From: Pseudoalteromonas galatheae | Lineage (GTDB): Bacteria; Pseudomonadota; Gammaproteobacteria; Enterobacterales; Alteromonadaceae | Assembly (NCBI RefSeq): GCF_005886105.2 | Contig: NZ_PNCO02000001.1 | Location: 865,001-929,000 of the forward strand | Direction: 5' to 3' | DNA length: 64,000 nucleotides | Part shown: piece by piece, positions 10,534 to 18,514 of the stretch | Position numbering within the stretch: the first letter of the stretch is position 1 | How the letters are laid out: every line of letters begins with the position of its first letter | The notes under the pieces: generated by a model | What the model saw: only the letters and a program-made list of their open reading frames with translations | What the model was told of the DNA's origin: nothing | Databases searched by the model: none | Translations under genes and position numbers: made by a program

Positions 10534-10897
10534 GTGAGTTCCTTAGTCGACTATGTCTCACACTTTTGAGGCTGACTGCTTTTATACCAGTTGGTATTAC
10601 TTCCTAGCTCGCTAAGTGATCTATAACGTATCTATGCACTCCAACCTGTTGAGTGCACTTTCCAAAAGTTTGTTGCAGCAAGCCAAGTATTGCCTTCTCA
10701 GCTTGATGCAAAACCCAGATATTACTTTAGTACACTGGTTAAGTTTGTGTTAATTTTTGAGGCAGGTTTTGCCAAGTGTTTGTCTAAAAAGTGCGAATGG
10801 CATGAATTTAATAAGCTTTTATTCTTGGCTGAACACTAATTTGAGAGATGGAACATATTTGTTCCATACCGACTAAGTTATTTAGTGTTCAATGAGT
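10534..10897. other. intergenic region with two inverted repeats
   Basis: No gene seen. It holds a TGCACTC-N9-GAGTGCA repeat at 10635-10657, about 100 bases before the oxidase start, and a separate perfect palindrome at 10848-10867. Around 10583 a short TATACCAGTTGGTAT palindrome looks like the joined tips of a MITE-like repeat. Confidence 0.5.
10848..10867. promoter_or_regulatory. perfect 8-4-8 palindrome
   Basis: ATGGAACA-TATT-TGTTCCAT. It lies 31 bases after the stop of the YgiC-like gene. It could be that gene's terminator hairpin (no clear U run) or an operator. Confidence 0.4.
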
Positions 10898-12067
10898 TTA
10901 GCCAACAATGATATGGGGTAAGAAACGGCTAAGATCTTGGGTGATCAGACTTTTATCTTCACGAACACCAATTCCAACCGCTTTGTCACCGACAATCCAT
11001 GAGCCGATGAGCGTATTGAAGCCTGCAAATTTTGGTAAAGGCGAGTAAGCTTGATAAATATAACCTTCTTCGCCATATCCACCAGCAGACCGTGCAAGCA
11101 GTTGTTGATCTTTTCGGATCTCAATATTCGCGCCTTCACGAGAAAATAGCGGCTTCTTCACATAGCCGGACTCGCTGTTTGCAATTTTATGCTTGTCCTG
11201 TTCAAAGTATGCCGGTAACAGATTTGGGTGATTGGGAAAGGTTTGCCATAGCAAAGGTAAGATTGCTTTATTAGATAAAATCGCTTTCCAAGCAGGCTCT
11301 AGCCATTGCACTTTTGCTTTTGATAACTGCTCACTATATTCATCTTGAAACATAAATTCCCACGGGTATAGCTTAAACATCCATTGAATTTTTGAATCAT
11401 CAAGGTCGACAAAGTGTTGGCCATGAAATCCGATATCTTCGATAAAAACTTGTTTCGTTTTGAGTCCAGCTTCCATCGCGCAGCTGCGCATATATTGAAT
11501 GGTGCCCAAGTCCTCAATGCTTTCTTTGCAGCAAGAAAAGTGTAGGGGAGCACCACGGTGGAATTTATGCAGTTGATAAAAGCGCTCTATTAGCGCTTCT
11601 TGTAGGCCATTAAATTGATCCGCATTACGAGGCAGTTTACCGGCTTTCACTTGTTCTTCAAGCCATAGCCACTGCCAATAACCTGTTTCGAATAAGCTGG
11701 TGGGCGTGTCATAATTGGCCTCCAGCAGCTTGGCTGGTGACTTACCACCGTAACTAAAATCAAAACGACCATAGAGCGCTTGGTCTCGACGACGCCATGA
11801 GCGAGTCACTAATTCCCATTGCGACTCAGGAATAGCAAACTGTTGCAGAAGTGACTCATCATTACACACTAGATCGACAAGGTGTAAGAGCATTTGGTGA
11901 AGTTCATCACTTGGGTCTTCCAAGTCTTGCTCAATTTGTTTTAACGTAAATTGATAATATGCACTTTCGTCCCAATACTTTTCACCATACATAGTATGAA
12001 ATTCAAAGCCGTGAGCTTTTGCTTGTTCACGCCAGTGTGGGCGTTCATCAATAGAAATTCTTAACAT
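10898..12067 (-). CDS. glutathionylspermidine synthase family protein (YgiC/YjfC-like)
   Basis: 389 aa, close to the usual 386 of YgiC. It begins with the family-typical R-I-x-x-x-x-RPHWREQA stretch. It contains WGRFDF-like (LYGRFDFSYGG), KLLEANYDTPTSL and KPLFSREGANI motifs of the ATP-grasp synthetase domain. The family resembles the synthetase half of Gsp but lacks the amidase, and its physiological ligation reaction is not established. In many proteobacteria it is linked to a DUF1190 gene and a DUF350 gene, as here. A terminator separates it from the DUF1190 gene, so it may be separately regulated. Confidence 0.88.
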   Translation of the reverse strand: MLRISIDERPHWREQAKAHGFEFHTMYGEKYWDESAYYQFTLKQIEQDLEDPSDELHQMLLHLVDLVCNDESLLQQFAIPESQWELVTRSWRRRDQALYGRFDFSYGGKSPAKLLEANYDTPTSLFETGYWQWLWLEEQVKAGKLPRNADQFNGLQEALIERFYQLHKFHRGAPLHFSCCKESIEDLGTIQYMRSCAMEAGLKTKQVFIEDIGFHGQHFVDLDDSKIQWMFKLYPWEFMFQDEYSEQLSKAKVQWLEPAWKAILSNKAILPLLWQTFPNHPNLLPAYFEQDKHKIANSESGYVKKPLFSREGANIEIRKDQQLLARSAGGYGEEGYIYQAYSPLPKFAGFNTLIGSWIVGDKAVGIGVREDKSLITQDLSRFLPHIIVG

Positions 12068-12132
12068 AAGGATAAAATCGATCCGTCTAATATCAATTGC
12101 ATAGATATCAAGTAAACTACAGAATACTCAAT

Positions 12133-12156
12133 AAAAAGCCGAGTGAACCTCGGCTT
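12133..12156 (-). terminator. terminator between DUF1190 and YgiC-like genes
   Basis: Stem AGCCGAG/CTCGGCT with loop TGAAC. On the minus strand it is followed by TTTTTA, a good intrinsic terminator or attenuator. Confidence 0.7.
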
Positions 12157-12180
12157 ATCTTTTATTAAGCTAAGGTTGGC

Positions 12181-12777
12181 TTAGCTGCCCCAACTGCCAC
12201 CGCTACTACGAGTAGCACTACGACCAAACCCACCGCGACTACGTGATACGGAGCTGGCACGCGGCTTGTAATTGATGGTCGAGCTTTTGACCGACGTTGT
12301 ACCAGAAGATTTTGCAGATGCGACAAACCCGTTTTGCGCATTTCGATAGCTAAAGAAGTCATCACGAGAGCGATACAGCGGTTTTGCGCCAGAATAGTAA
12401 GTGCCGCCTAAGTAAGCTGCCTTTTTCTTCTTGCGCTTTTTCATCATGTCTAAGCCTTCATCGACGCCCTCTGCAAGCGCAGCAACCATAAAGCCCGCCA
12501 TAATTGGACGCCAGATCCCACCAACTGAATGCTCACAACGGTCAAAGCCAAAGTCGCTCTCGCATAACTGCTCAGAGGCATATTTGGGGGCTTCTTGACG
12601 GTGGCTGTCGAGTGCTTGTTGATATTGAAACTGGCATGCTTCTTCTTCAATACCGAATGATGTACATTCATCAACGTCTTTAAAAAGTAAGGCTGATTCG
12701 TCACTATCACCACACGCGGTCAACCCTCCTGTGGCGCCCATTAATAAAGTCAATTTTATTGTTCTACTCCTTTTCAT
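12181..12777 (-). CDS. DUF1190 (YgiB/YjfM-like) lipoprotein
   Basis: 198 aa. The N-terminus is basic (MKRSRTIKLTLL) and then hydrophobic, with a lipobox LTAC near residue 22. Motifs typical of the family include DVDECTSFG, CQFQYQQAL and CESDFGFDRCE; these conserved cysteines may form disulfides in the periplasm. A central lysine-rich strip (MMKKRKKKKAAY) and a Ser/Gly/Arg-rich tail close the protein. It lies 9 bases downstream of the DUF350 gene and is likely co-transcribed with it. The function of the family is unknown. Confidence 0.85.
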   Translation of the reverse strand: MKRSRTIKLTLLMGATGGLTACGDSDESALLFKDVDECTSFGIEEEACQFQYQQALDSHRQEAPKYASEQLCESDFGFDRCEHSVGGIWRPIMAGFMVAALAEGVDEGLDMMKKRKKKKAAYLGGTYYSGAKPLYRSRDDFFSYRNAQNGFVASAKSSGTTSVKSSTINYKPRASSVSRSRGGFGRSATRSSGGSWGS

Positions 12778-12786
12778 CTTGACTCC

Positions 12787-13191
12787 TTAATAGGTCATGC
12801 ATGCGGCATTCAAAATTCCGGTCGCAAGCGAGGCACCACCTAAGAACAGACCTGCACTGATGTGATTATTTTCGATTTTCTCAGATAACTTCGGCATATA
12901 CAGCCTTACCATGAAGAAGGTAATTAATTGCATGACTCCTGCAATAATTCCCCAAACGGCAAAATCAATAAGTGATACTGCGTTTATAGCGGCACTGGCG
13001 ATAGGCAACACAAAACCAATTAAGGTACCGCAAAACGCAGCTGCGGCAGCAGGATTGTTTTCTTTAACTAGTTTCCACTCACAATAAGGCGTAACTTTGG
13101 AGTAGATAAATAAAAAGGCTAAGGTAAGTAAGTAGGCAAGGCCGAAATAGGAAATAAAAGGGACAAATCCTTGTAAAGAATCCAAAATCAT
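12787..13191 (-). CDS. DUF350 (YjfL-like) membrane protein
   Basis: 134 aa with four likely membrane segments: around residues 9-31, 47-68, 71-93 and 110-131. The YLLTLAFLFIYSKVTPYCEW segment is typical of the family. It is the first gene of the YjfL-YgiB-YgiC-like trio. The family is widespread next to YgiC-type ATP-grasp genes and is thought to act at the envelope, but no biochemical activity is established. Confidence 0.82.
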   Translation of the reverse strand: MILDSLQGFVPFISYFGLAYLLTLAFLFIYSKVTPYCEWKLVKENNPAAAAAFCGTLIGFVLPIASAAINAVSLIDFAVWGIIAGVMQLITFFMVRLYMPKLSEKIENNHISAGLFLGGASLATGILNAACMTY

Positions 13192-13235
13192 AATTTTCTC
13201 TTTGTTATTGTATCGAATTTGAAGTCCGATAGATA

Positions 13236-13601
13236 TTAATCATCATCGTATGTGAGCTGCTCCAGCTCGCGATGTAGTATATCATCATCTCCAAGGTTAA
13301 GTTCAATAAGGCGCTTTAAATGCGTCACACTATCGAGGTCGATTTGGCGGCAATGTACGCCTAGGTGACCCTCTTCAACATGACGAACTTCTATCTCCAT
13401 CGTAATTTGGATATCACTACCTGGTAGATAAAAGTTTAAACTTGCTGGGTCGTTTTTGAGTGGCACATAGCCATCGGGTAGGGTAAGCAACGCCCCATTG
13501 AGCGATAAATCCAATATTTCACAGCTAAAATCACCGCTTGAGGCCATAAACTGTGCTTCGTTTGAAAAAATAACTCTGGAAAAACGTCGACGTTCTTTCA
13601 T
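13236..13601 (-). CDS. PilZ-domain protein
   Basis: 121 aa, a single-domain PilZ protein. The c-di-GMP-binding signature is present: RRRFSR at residues 3-8 (RxxxR) and the second motif DLSLNG (D/NxSxxG) at about residues 32-37. It would bind c-di-GMP in the cytoplasm and act on an unknown partner, commonly motility, adhesion or polysaccharide secretion. It stands alone between the DUF350 gene and ettA. The start at 13601 places the RxxxR motif at the very N-terminus, as is usual. Confidence 0.9.
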   Translation of the reverse strand: MKERRRFSRVIFSNEAQFMASSGDFSCEILDLSLNGALLTLPDGYVPLKNDPASLNFYLPGSDIQITMEIEVRHVEEGHLGVHCRQIDLDSVTHLKRLIELNLGDDDILHRELEQLTYDDD

Positions 13602-13748
13602 TACTGATCCTAATAGTCCGTATAGGTAAATAATAGCTTATATCATTGTGCTCGCTACTAAAAATGACAATAAATTACGCCGGTTGGGAGGGAGTGGTGG
13701 TATTCGTTATTGACCTTGATCGTACTAGATAAATAAAGTAAAGCAGGT

Positions 13749-13784
13749 ACTAAAAAACAAAAGAGGCTCCTAACGAGGAGCCTC
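13749..13784 (-). terminator. ettA terminator
   Basis: Stem GAGGCTCC/GGAGCCTC with loop TAACGA. On the minus strand it is followed by TTTTGTTTTTTAG. It lies just downstream of the ettA stop. Confidence 0.8.
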
Positions 13785-13819
13785 AGATTATCATCGTCGA
13801 TAGACTAATGTTTTGATTG

Positions 13820-15484
13820 TTAGCCAATCTTCTTATATTTGATACGTTTAGGCTCTGCCGCCTCAGCGCCAAAGGTCTTCTTCAGCCACTCTTCGTATTC
13901 GGTGTAGTTGCCGTCAAAGAAATTGATTTGGCCTTCATCACGGTAATCTAGAATGTGCGTCGCGATACGGTCTAGGAACCAACGGTCGTGCGAGATACAC
14001 ATAACGCAGCCTGGGAATTCCAAAATCGCATTTTCTAGCGCTCGTAACGTTTCAACGTCTAGATCGTTGGTTGGTTCATCCAGCAACAGTACGTTACCGC
14101 CTGCTTTTAGCAGTTTAGCTAAGTGCAGACGATTACGCTCACCACCGGAAAGCTCTTTTACAAACTTTTGTTGGTCATTGCCCTTAAAGTTAAAGCGGCC
14201 AACATAGGCGCGGCTCGGTACTTCAAAGTTGCCAATTTTAAGAATGTCTTGGCCGTTAGAGATCTCTTGGAATACGGTGTTATTACCGTCCATGTCATCA
14301 CGGAACTGTTCAACTGTGGCGATTTCCACTGTTTCACCAATAGTGATGTTACCACTATCTGGCTGCTCTTGACCGCTTAGCATTCTAAACAGTGTTGATT
14401 TACCCGCGCCGTTTGCACCGATGATCCCAACAATTGCGCCTTTAGGTACGTTGAAGTTCAAATCGTCAATCAACAATCTGTCACCGAAGCTCTTACGTAA
14501 GTTGCTTACTTCAATCACTTGGTCGCCTAAGCGAGGGCCAGGTGGAATGAATAGCTCATTGGTTTCGTTACGCTTTTGATAGTCGTTTTGCTGAAGCTCA
14601 GTAAACTGCGCCATACGTGCTTTAGATTTAGCTTGGCGACCTTTCGGATTTGAGCGCACCCACTCAAGTTCTTTTTCAATCGACTTCTGGCGTGCTTTCT
14701 CTGACTTTTCTTCTTGCTTCAAGCGCGCATCTTTTTGCTCAAGCCATGAAGAATAGTTACCTTCCCAAGGAATGCCATGGCCACGGTCAAGCTCTAGAAT
14801 CCAGCCAGCTACATTATCTAGGAAGTAGCGGTCGTGGGTGATCGCCACCACGGTGCCCTCGTAGTCATGAAGGAATCGCTCTAACCACGCAACTGACTCG
14901 GCATCTAAGTGGTTAGTTGGTTCGTCAAGAAGCAACATATCTGGTTTTTCAAGTAATAGGCGGCAGATAGCAACACGGCGCCTTTCACCACCAGAGAGAT
15001 GCTCAATTTTTGCGTCCCATTCTGGTAAACGAAGCGCGTCGGCAGCGCGCTCAAGCGCATTATCTAGGTTATGACCGTCATGTGCTTGGATAATAGCTTC
15101 TAATTCGCCTTGCTCTTTGGCTAGCGCATCAAAGTCAGCATCTTCCATTGCGTACTCAGCGTACACTTCATCTAATCGACTTAGGGCGCGCTTGACTTCG
15201 CCAACCGCTTCTTCAATCGTTTCACGAACGGTTTTGCTTTCATCTAATACAGGCTCCTGCGGTAGGTAACCAATCTTAGTACCAGGTTGCGGACGTGCCT
15301 CGCCTTCGAATTCGTTATCCACACCCGCCATAATGCGAAGTAAGGTCGACTTACCTGCACCATTAAGACCTAAAACACCAATTTTAGCGCCCGGGAAAAA
15401 GCATAAAGAAATGTCTTTTAGAATAGTGCGCTTAGGTGGCACAACTTTGCTCACCCGCGACATGGTATAAATATATTGAGCCAT
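13820..15484 (-). CDS. ettA: energy-dependent translational throttle protein EttA (ABC-F)
   Basis: 554 aa, the usual length (555). Two tandem ABC ATPase domains are present: Walker A GLNGAGKSTLL and GANGAGKSTLF, signatures LSGGERRRV and LSGGERNRL, and Walker B LLLDEPTNHLD and LLLDEPTNDLD. The arm and interdomain linker typical of EttA lie between them (KNDYQKRNETNELFIPPGPRLGD region). Known role: binds the ribosomal E site and gates the first peptide bond according to the ATP/ADP ratio. It is cytosolic and monocistronic, with its own terminator. It marks the left boundary of the tail cluster, which is transcribed divergently. Confidence 0.97.
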   Translation of the reverse strand: MAQYIYTMSRVSKVVPPKRTILKDISLCFFPGAKIGVLGLNGAGKSTLLRIMAGVDNEFEGEARPQPGTKIGYLPQEPVLDESKTVRETIEEAVGEVKRALSRLDEVYAEYAMEDADFDALAKEQGELEAIIQAHDGHNLDNALERAADALRLPEWDAKIEHLSGGERRRVAICRLLLEKPDMLLLDEPTNHLDAESVAWLERFLHDYEGTVVAITHDRYFLDNVAGWILELDRGHGIPWEGNYSSWLEQKDARLKQEEKSEKARQKSIEKELEWVRSNPKGRQAKSKARMAQFTELQQNDYQKRNETNELFIPPGPRLGDQVIEVSNLRKSFGDRLLIDDLNFNVPKGAIVGIIGANGAGKSTLFRMLSGQEQPDSGNITIGETVEIATVEQFRDDMDGNNTVFQEISNGQDILKIGNFEVPSRAYVGRFNFKGNDQQKFVKELSGGERNRLHLAKLLKAGGNVLLLDEPTNDLDVETLRALENAILEFPGCVMCISHDRWFLDRIATHILDYRDEGQINFFDGNYTEYEEWLKKTFGAEAAEPKRIKYKKIG

Positions 15485-15683
15485 GAGTTTCCAATCTCTC
15501 TTTTAAGTTAGATGTATTTTAGAGAAAGCCTTCCAGTGCTGCAATGTTGATAGTTCAGAACGAGGAAAAAACAATGTTTAAGCCAGTATTGGTTAACTAT
15601 TGTAATTTTTTATTTACCTTTTAATAAGTTAAATAATTAATCTGTTTATTCATCCAGTATTAAATTGTAAGTGTATCATTGAT

Positions 15684-15699
15684 AGGTCATTTTTGACCT
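15684..15699. promoter_or_regulatory. palindromic operator, site 1
   Basis: Perfect 6-4-6 palindrome AGGTCA-TTTT-TGACCT. The same half-sites recur at 37957-37972 and, with one mismatch, at 39620-39635. Each copy is followed 21 bases later by a putative -10. This copy is upstream of the first gene of the tail cluster. Confidence 0.65.
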
Positions 15700-15720
15700 G
15701 TTTCTAATCCGAGAAATCGC

Positions 15721-15733
15721 TATTATATCACTA
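15721..15733 (+). promoter_or_regulatory. putative activator-dependent promoter of the tail-cluster regulators
   Basis: TATTAT at 15721-15726 would serve as -10, with transcription starting near 15733. The palindrome at 15684-15699 would then be centred at -41.5, the class II activator position. The leader to the first ATG is about 175 bases. It contains a small hairpin AACGAC-AAC-GTCGTT at 15815-15829 followed by an interrupted T tract, which may attenuate. No LexA box was seen. Confidence 0.45.
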
Positions 15734-15907
15734 CGCTGAAGAAAGTTGTTAGATGAAAATGTTAACGAGAGACGGTGGGTTTTTACCGGAACTAAAAACT
15801 CGATGGCAAGGATGAACGACAACGTCGTTTTCGCTTTTCAGCGATCCCATTCAGCTAAGCAGAACAAATTTTCACTAGTCGTGTTTATTTTTAAGGTAAG
15901 GAGAACA

Positions 15908-16186
15908 ATGACACTTATAAACATAGCCACATCCAGACTGGTGGGTCAAAGCAAACCAGCTCCAACCGGAGCCGAAATTCTTCGTGTTGCGCGAAAGCTT
16001 CGAGGTTACACGCAAGCCGAATCAGCCGCTCATTATGGTATTGAGGAGCGTACGTTAAGACGATGGGAAAATAGGGAATATAGCCCACGCTGGAATGATG
16101 TTATTGGCCTAGTTGAAGATGTGTACTTACTCGATATTTTAGAAGTGATAGGAAAAATCCATGACCAACAAGCAAGTGACAATTAA
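15908..16186 (+). CDS. XRE-type helix-turn-helix regulator
   Basis: 92 aa from the ATG at 15908, preceded by AAGGAGAAC. The reading frame extends upstream but without a good ribosome-binding site. The helix-turn-helix is at about residues 22-70 (GAEILRVARKLRGYTQAESA ... ERTLRRWENREYSPRW), of the type that pairs with tailocin and prophage genes. It is the first gene of the plus-strand cluster and overlaps the next ORF by 26 bases. It is a good candidate for the protein that recognises the AGGTCA-N4-TGACCT palindrome just upstream, which would make it autoregulatory. That link is inference. Confidence 0.8.
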   Translation: MTLINIATSRLVGQSKPAPTGAEILRVARKLRGYTQAESAAHYGIEERTLRRWENREYSPRWNDVIGLVEDVYLLDILEVIGKIHDQQASDN

Positions 16187-16523
16187 ACAGGTACGTACTG
16201 CCCTTAAGCGCTGGGGTAAGTTTTGGTGTAGTAAAGAGCTAGGTAAGGGCTTTAGCCGTCAAGCTGCAACTGAAGCTATTGGCAGTTCATCAAGCCAATA
16301 CGTCAGTGCAGAGCAGATACATGTGCCAGATGAAATTGCTCAACTTACTGCATCAATTGAGTTACTTAGACCAGAATGTAAGCGTGCAATCCGAGCTAAA
16401 TACATGATGCATAACAAGGTGGTCGATGCAGCAAAAACATTGGGTTTTGACAGCAAGCGTTCAATGGAGTTTTGGTTATTGAAAGCTGAGCAAAGCTTGA
16501 TGGTTAATATGTCGACACATTAG
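16161..16523 (+). CDS. small DNA-binding regulator, phage antiterminator Q-like / sigma region 4-like
   Basis: 120 aa, overlapping the XRE gene by 26 bases. The N-terminal half has a GKFWCSKELGKGFSRQAA stretch. The C-terminal half (RPECKRAIRAKYMMHNKVVDAAKTLGFDSKRSMEFWLLKAE) has the shape of a sigma-70 region 4 helix-turn-helix, as in small phage late-gene activators of the antitermination Q type. It sits directly before the lysis genes, the usual place for a late regulator. The family assignment is by shape only. It would most plausibly switch on the lysis and tail operon. Confidence 0.65.
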   Translation: MTNKQVTIKQVRTALKRWGKFWCSKELGKGFSRQAATEAIGSSSSQYVSAEQIHVPDEIAQLTASIELLRPECKRAIRAKYMMHNKVVDAAKTLGFDSKRSMEFWLLKAEQSLMVNMSTH

Positions 16524-16543
16524 CAACAATAAAGGGGAATTGT

Positions 16544-16963
16544 ATGTCCGTAATGAATACAGTAGAGCAACTCAAAAAACATGAGGGGTTTCGCCAATTT
16601 CCTTACCTGTGTACCGCGGGAAAACTGACTATTGGCTATGGTCGAAATCTCGATGATAAGGGAATTGATGAAGAAGAAGCAGAATCACTACTTGCTAGCG
16701 ATGTGGAAAATGCCAAAGCGGCCGTGGCGCGCAGAATTGCAACCCAACACTGCAACGATGCACGGATGGCGGTGCTGGTAAATATGGCATTTAACTTAGG
16801 GATCACAGGGTTACTTAACTTTGGTCGAATGTTACAAGCGGTCGAGAAAGGTGATTTTGATACCGCCGCGCTAGAAATGTTAGATAGCCGATGGGCAAGA
16901 CAAGTGCCTAATCGCGCCCAAGAGCTTGCTCAACAGATGATTTCAGGGGAATGGCAATCATGA
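16544..16963 (+). CDS. phage-type lysozyme (GH24 endolysin)
   Basis: 139 aa. The T4-type catalytic signature E-x8-(D/C)-x5-T is complete: Glu14, Cys23 in place of the common Asp, and Thr29, within HEGFRQFPYLCTAGKLTIGY. Cys at the second position is a known functional variant in phage endolysins. The rest fits the family (NMAFNLGITGLLNFGRML, later SRWARQVPNRAQELA). There is no signal peptide or SAR anchor, so export of the lysozyme depends on the downstream holin. It would degrade peptidoglycan to release assembled particles. The start follows AAAGGGGAATTGT. Confidence 0.93.
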   Translation: MSVMNTVEQLKKHEGFRQFPYLCTAGKLTIGYGRNLDDKGIDEEEAESLLASDVENAKAAVARRIATQHCNDARMAVLVNMAFNLGITGLLNFGRMLQAVEKGDFDTAALEMLDSRWARQVPNRAQELAQQMISGEWQS

Positions 16964-17358
16964 GTCTATTAGGAAGCCTATTTTCTGCAAAAACAGTGGC
17001 TCCGATAGAAGCAATTGGCAATATTCTTGATGAATTGTTTACCAGTGAAGAAGAAGTACTTAAGCAAGAGCATTTAAAGGCGAGACTGATAGCAAAGCAT
17101 GCATTAGTACAAGCGCAGATCAATCAAGTTCAAGCAGCGCATCGCAGTGTGTTTGTTGCGGGGGCGAGGCCTTTTTTGATGTGGGTGTGTGGTTTTGGCT
17201 TTTTGTTTTCGTTCGTGGTTAATCCAATTCTACAATGGTTAATGCCTGAACATGGTACGCCTGAGTTGCCGCTTGATGTGATGTTAGAGCTTACGCTTGC
17301 CATGTTAGGGCTTGCAGGGCTTAGAACCGTTGAGAAAGTAAAAGGGGTCAGCAAGTGA
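16960..17358 (+). CDS. holin, 3-TM superfamily (GTA/phage type)
   Basis: 132 aa from the ATG at 16960, which overlaps the lysozyme stop (ATGA); an ATG at 16951 is possible. The N-terminal half is a charged amphipathic helix (residues ~25-60). It is followed by hydrophobic segments FLMWVCGFGFLFSFVVNPIL and LDVMLELTLAMLGLAGLRTVE. The layout (soluble start, ARPFLMW motif, two strong C-terminal hydrophobic helices) matches the 3TM holin family of gene-transfer agents and phages. It would permeabilise the inner membrane at the time of lysis. Confidence 0.82.
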   Translation: MSLLGSLFSAKTVAPIEAIGNILDELFTSEEEVLKQEHLKARLIAKHALVQAQINQVQAAHRSVFVAGARPFLMWVCGFGFLFSFVVNPILQWLMPEHGTPELPLDVMLELTLAMLGLAGLRTVEKVKGVSK

Positions 17359-17603
17359 ATCATCCTGAACAATGGCAAATGAAAAAAGAGTTTAATTTGG
17401 CCCACATTCTCACCACCATTGCGCTGTTGGTGTCTGGTGTTATTTACCTTGGCGACTTAGATAAAAGGATCACCACTAACTCCCAAGCGCTTGACCACCT
17501 CAAGCAAATTCGCCAAGAAGACCAAAAGCGCATCGAAAAGCGCTTAGATTCTATAGATAAAAAATTAGATACGTTGCTCGGTGCCCGCAGAGTGGGTTCG
17601 TAG
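17355..17603 (+). CDS. small membrane-anchored coiled-coil protein, spanin-like
   Basis: 82 aa, GTG start overlapping the holin stop (GTGA). One transmembrane helix at about residues 16-36 (AHILTTIALLVSGVIYLG) is followed by a charged coiled coil to the C-terminus (HLKQIRQEDQKRIEKRLDSI). That is the topology of an inner-membrane i-spanin, but it is shorter than typical and no nested or adjacent o-spanin lipoprotein was found. It completes the lysis cassette by position; function is inferred. Confidence 0.6.
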   Translation: MNHPEQWQMKKEFNLAHILTTIALLVSGVIYLGDLDKRITTNSQALDHLKQIRQEDQKRIEKRLDSIDKKLDTLLGARRVGS

Positions 17604-17663
17604 CGCCGCTATTATCGGCCGTATTGGCTTTCTTTATCCAACCCCATTTAAAAGGAGAGTAGC

Positions 17664-18506
17664 ATGAATAATGCTATCGATTTGACGCGCCTATCTGCAC
17701 CTGATGTGTTGGAGACAGTCAGCTATGAAGCTATTTATCAGGAATTAGAAGCGCAATTGCAACAGCAGTTTCCAGATTATCCATTTCTTCCCTCTGATCC
17801 AGCAATAAAGCTGATGGAGCTTTTTGCTTATCGCGAGGTATTACTGAGACAGCGTGTGAATGACGCCGCACAATCTGTGATGGTGGCATATGCCACGGGC
17901 AGTGACTTGGATCATTTGGGTGTTTTGTTCGGTGTGGCGCGAGAAGGAGCGGAATCGGATGAACGCTATCGTTTACGGATCCCACTTTCTCTTGAAAGTC
18001 ATTCAATGGGAGGCACGTCTGGTGCTTATCAGTACCACGCGTTTACCGCTTCTGCAAAAGTGAAAGACGTATTTGTTGAATCAACGTTGCCGGGTATTGT
18101 TGAAGTCCATGTGTTACCAGTTGCTGATGTGGTGACTTTGGAAGATAAAGAAGCACTGAGAACAGAGGTGTTACGTTACCTCAATGACGAAGATGTTAGA
18201 CCGCTTACGGACCTTGTACGCGTGCATTTGGTAGAGCCAACGGCCTACAGGATTGAAGCCGATATTTACTTTAATGCAGGTATTAATACGGAGCAGGTTA
18301 AAGTGTCCATCCATCGTGCAATTGAAAACTTTATTCAATCGCATTACTTGCTCGGGAAAGAAGTACCTAGCTCGGGGCTTATTGATGCTTTGCATCAAGG
18401 AGGAGTAAGAAAAGTGAAGCTTCGCTCGATGCATGACGACCTCTCACCAAGTGCTAAAAATGCAGCTTACTGTCGTGATGTGCAATTACATTTTCCAACG
18501 GAGTAA
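17664..18506 (+). CDS. baseplate protein gpJ, paralogue 1
   Basis: 280 aa, close to P2 gpJ (302). Baseplate J-like family: conserved DPAIKLMELFAYREVLLRQRVNDAA near residues 48-72, GSDLDHLGVLFGVAR and ESDERYRLRI, then a TSGAYQYHAF motif. The C-terminal half is the repeated J domain (DVRPLTDLVRVHLVEP). It forms part of the baseplate wedge that links the tail hub to the fibre-attaching gpI. This is the first of four gpJ copies in the cluster; it is followed 8 bases later by its gpI. The start follows AAAAGGAGAG. Confidence 0.93.
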   Translation: MNNAIDLTRLSAPDVLETVSYEAIYQELEAQLQQQFPDYPFLPSDPAIKLMELFAYREVLLRQRVNDAAQSVMVAYATGSDLDHLGVLFGVAREGAESDERYRLRIPLSLESHSMGGTSGAYQYHAFTASAKVKDVFVESTLPGIVEVHVLPVADVVTLEDKEALRTEVLRYLNDEDVRPLTDLVRVHLVEPTAYRIEADIYFNAGINTEQVKVSIHRAIENFIQSHYLLGKEVPSSGLIDALHQGGVRKVKLRSMHDDLSPSAKNAAYCRDVQLHFPTE

Positions 18507-18514
18507 GGTGATCT

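Noticed and set aside
15485..15907. LexA/SOS operator before the tail-cluster regulators
   Set aside because: No CTG-N10-CAG type sequence of reasonable quality in the gap; only the AGGTCA palindrome is convincing.
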